64,000 nucleotides of DNA. Source: CAVXWV01 sp963695415. GTDB taxonomy: Bacteria > Chloroflexota > Anaerolineae > Anaerolineales > UBA4823. The translations under genes were made by a program, and so were the position numbers. Location of the stretch: NCBI GenBank assembly GCA_963695415.1, contig CAVOGL010000024.1:62001-126000 (forward strand), in the 5' to 3' direction. Below the pieces are notes generated by a model, which was given only the letters and a program-made list of their open reading frames with translations, was not told where the DNA came from and made no database searches. Positions 62,854 through 64,000 of this stretch are shown here, one piece after another (positions within the stretch are counted from its first letter, which is position 1; each line of letters starts with the position of its first letter).

Positions 62854-63666
62854 CTAATGCCCGGACTTGATATTTTTGGTTCGGGTGCGCGCCAGGTCAA
62901 AATACATCACCGTTGGATCGCCGTATTCATTGCCAGCATGGTCTTGACCATGTGCCAGGAAAAGCTTTTGGAAGTGCCCTACCTTCTCCTGGCTGAGTTT
63001 TGTCCGGGTGCTGATATAGCGCATTGTGTAGCCGGTGCGGCGCATCGCGCTGGTATTGGCATCGCTGCCGTGGATCAACTTTGCGGAGTGCAGGCTTGCC
63101 TGGTTGGGCTGCAGCTCGATGGACACGGCTCGTTCGGCGTGTCTTTGAGCGGGTACGATCTCCGTGTCAAAGACGTTGGTTCGCGCATCCACGGATGCAT
63201 AGTCCGAATAACCATGGTGTTGCGTGCGCGGCACGACTTTAAGGCAGCCATTTTCCTCCGTCGATGGGTCGATAGCCAGCCAAACTGTCGCCACTTCCAT
63301 CGGTTCCATCCAGCCTCGCCAATAGGCAGAATCCTCATGCCACGGCACCCGCTTCCCTTTTCCTCCAGGTTTGCTGATGAAATGGCTTGAGAACAGAGCG
63401 ATATCATCCCCCAGGAACGGCTGCACCAATCCCAGCACTTCTTCCGAAAACAGGAATTCATACAGCTGCGGGAAGGTGTAGTGCGGCACATCCATCATCT
63501 CGGGGCTGAAATCGTCAGGTAGATCAGCTAAGATTTCTTCGAAGACTGTCTTTAACCGCGCAAATTTTTTCTCGGGCAGTACCGGTTCCCGGAAGATCAG
63601 GTATCCCTCCGTGTTGTAATAGGCAACCTGTTCATCGCTTAGGCGGGTGGGCAATTTTGCTACCAT
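62854..63666 (-). CDS. PhyH-family Fe(II)/2-oxoglutarate dioxygenase
   Basis: 270 residues. Iron ligands HxD in VPWHEDSAYWRGW and the distal His in SAKLIHGSDANTS; the 2-oxoglutarate Arg is in RRTGYTMRYIS. PhyH enzymes hydroxylate small molecules. It has a consensus promoter just upstream and is followed by the GH63 gene. The direct neighbour on the other strand is another PhyH-like gene. Confidence 0.9.
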   Translation of the reverse strand: MVAKLPTRLSDEQVAYYNTEGYLIFREPVLPEKKFARLKTVFEEILADLPDDFSPEMMDVPHYTFPQLYEFLFSEEVLGLVQPFLGDDIALFSSHFISKPGGKGKRVPWHEDSAYWRGWMEPMEVATVWLAIDPSTEENGCLKVVPRTQHHGYSDYASVDARTNVFDTEIVPAQRHAERAVSIELQPNQASLHSAKLIHGSDANTSAMRRTGYTMRYISTRTKLSQEKVGHFQKLFLAHGQDHAGNEYGDPTVMYFDLARTRTKNIKSGH

Positions 63667-63729
63667 AAGAATTCGCTCCTGGGTTTAAGGATTCCCGAAA
63701 AAATTAGAGTTAATTTGTCTGATATGCCG

Positions 63730-63757
63730 ATTATACCGGATTTGTTTCCATTGTCAA
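63730..63757 (-). promoter_or_regulatory. Consensus promoter of the minus-strand PhyH gene
   Basis: TTGACA (63752-63757), 16-base spacer and TATAAT (63730-63735) on the minus strand, about 65 bp before the start codon at 63666. Confidence 0.8.
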
Positions 63758-63827
63758 TTTCTTTTCGGTTTGAGGATATTTATATGATAATATTGCCCTT
63801 ATTTATCCCTATTAAAACGAGGTCAGC

Positions 63828-64000
63828 ATGAAAAACGAGATCACCGACCAACAGATCGAGAGTTACCGCCAGCAGGGCTTCATTATCATCAACGAATTCC
63901 TCTCACCCGGTGAGTTAGAGCACTGGCGTGAAGTGACCCAGGATGCGGTCGACATCCGTCTTGCGATGAATTCACAGGCGAATAACCAGGCAATCTTGAA
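63828..64000 (+). CDS. PhyH-like dioxygenase, 3' truncated by window end
   Basis: Starts at ATG 63828 with GAGG upstream; open to the last base (about 57 residues). ITDQQIESYRQQGFIIINEFLSPGELEHWREV is the usual N-terminus of phytanoyl-CoA dioxygenase-like proteins (QIESYRQQGFIIINEFL). Divergent from the other PhyH gene, with 161 bp between them. The catalytic part is outside the window. Confidence 0.8.
   Translation, partial: MKNEITDQQIESYRQQGFIIINEFLSPGELEHWREVTQDAVDIRLAMNSQANNQAIL

Overview
The window looks like part of an anaerobic, heterotrophic member of the Chloroflexota (Anaerolineae-like), probably a metagenome-derived or long-read draft. The reasons are the mixture of Thr/Pro-rich SH3 and lipoprotein surface proteins, many unusual glycosidases, a formate dehydrogenase/diaphorase cluster, and intergenic DNA full of short palindromic and direct repeats. 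No rRNA, tRNA or CRISPR array was seen. The taxonomic call is inference from gene style, not from a marker gene. About twenty genes carry single-base indels, mostly at homopolymers, where joining two frames restores a normal protein. I annotate these as one gene each and note the join; most are probably sequence errors.

Layout. 1-0.5 kb: end of an FGE-like protein. 0.5-6.9 kb (minus strand): an ArsR-controlled operon made of a small protein, an ArsR regulator, a DUF4432 sugar-epimerase-like protein, a UbiD-type decarboxylase, an aconitase X large subunit, and an aconitase X swivel domain fused to a DUF89 phosphatase. 7-9.5 kb: a GH38-like protein. 9.5-12 kb: a TetR regulator with two NAD(P)-dependent dehydrogenases. 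12-14.9 kb: repeats flanking a GH127-like arabinofuranosidase. 14.8-20.4 kb: ECF sigma factor, membrane anti-sigma factor and a three-gene ABC exporter. 20.5-21 kb: repeats.

21-29 kb (plus strand): a formate dehydrogenase cluster with two NuoE/NuoF diaphorase modules and a NuoG-FdhA catalytic subunit that contains an in-frame UGA followed by a SECIS hairpin, so a selenoprotein. It is followed by a response regulator, a cache/HAMP histidine kinase and a receiver-kinase hybrid (28.9-32.6 kb). 32.7-44.8 kb: assorted small membrane proteins, lipoproteins, dodecin, deaminase, methyltransferase, GNAT, TerB, a MarR-type regulator and a P-type cation ATPase with four frame breaks.

44.9-57.2 kb: a carbohydrate or sugar-acid locus arranged around a GntR regulator with two strong divergent promoters and operator-like palindromes. 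To the left run a TIM-barrel isomerase, two SDR dehydrogenases, a cupin and a GH36 alpha-galactosidase. To the right run a RuBisCO-like protein and a 2-oxoacid dehydrogenase complex (E1 alpha, E1 beta, E2), with a convergent UxuA-type dehydratase. 57.3-58.3 kb: an MNT/HEPN toxin-antitoxin pair. 58.2-64 kb: a Cys-type sulfatase, a GH63-like glycosidase and two divergent PhyH dioxygenases, the last cut by the window end.

Together the window describes an organism that breaks down decorated polysaccharides and sugar acids and disposes of or uses reductant through formate/NAD(P)/ferredoxin chemistry. The two most interesting systems are the AcnX/UbiD/DUF89 operon (a dehydrate, decarboxylate and dephosphorylate module) and the GntR-controlled RuBisCO-like protein plus 2-oxoacid dehydrogenase locus.
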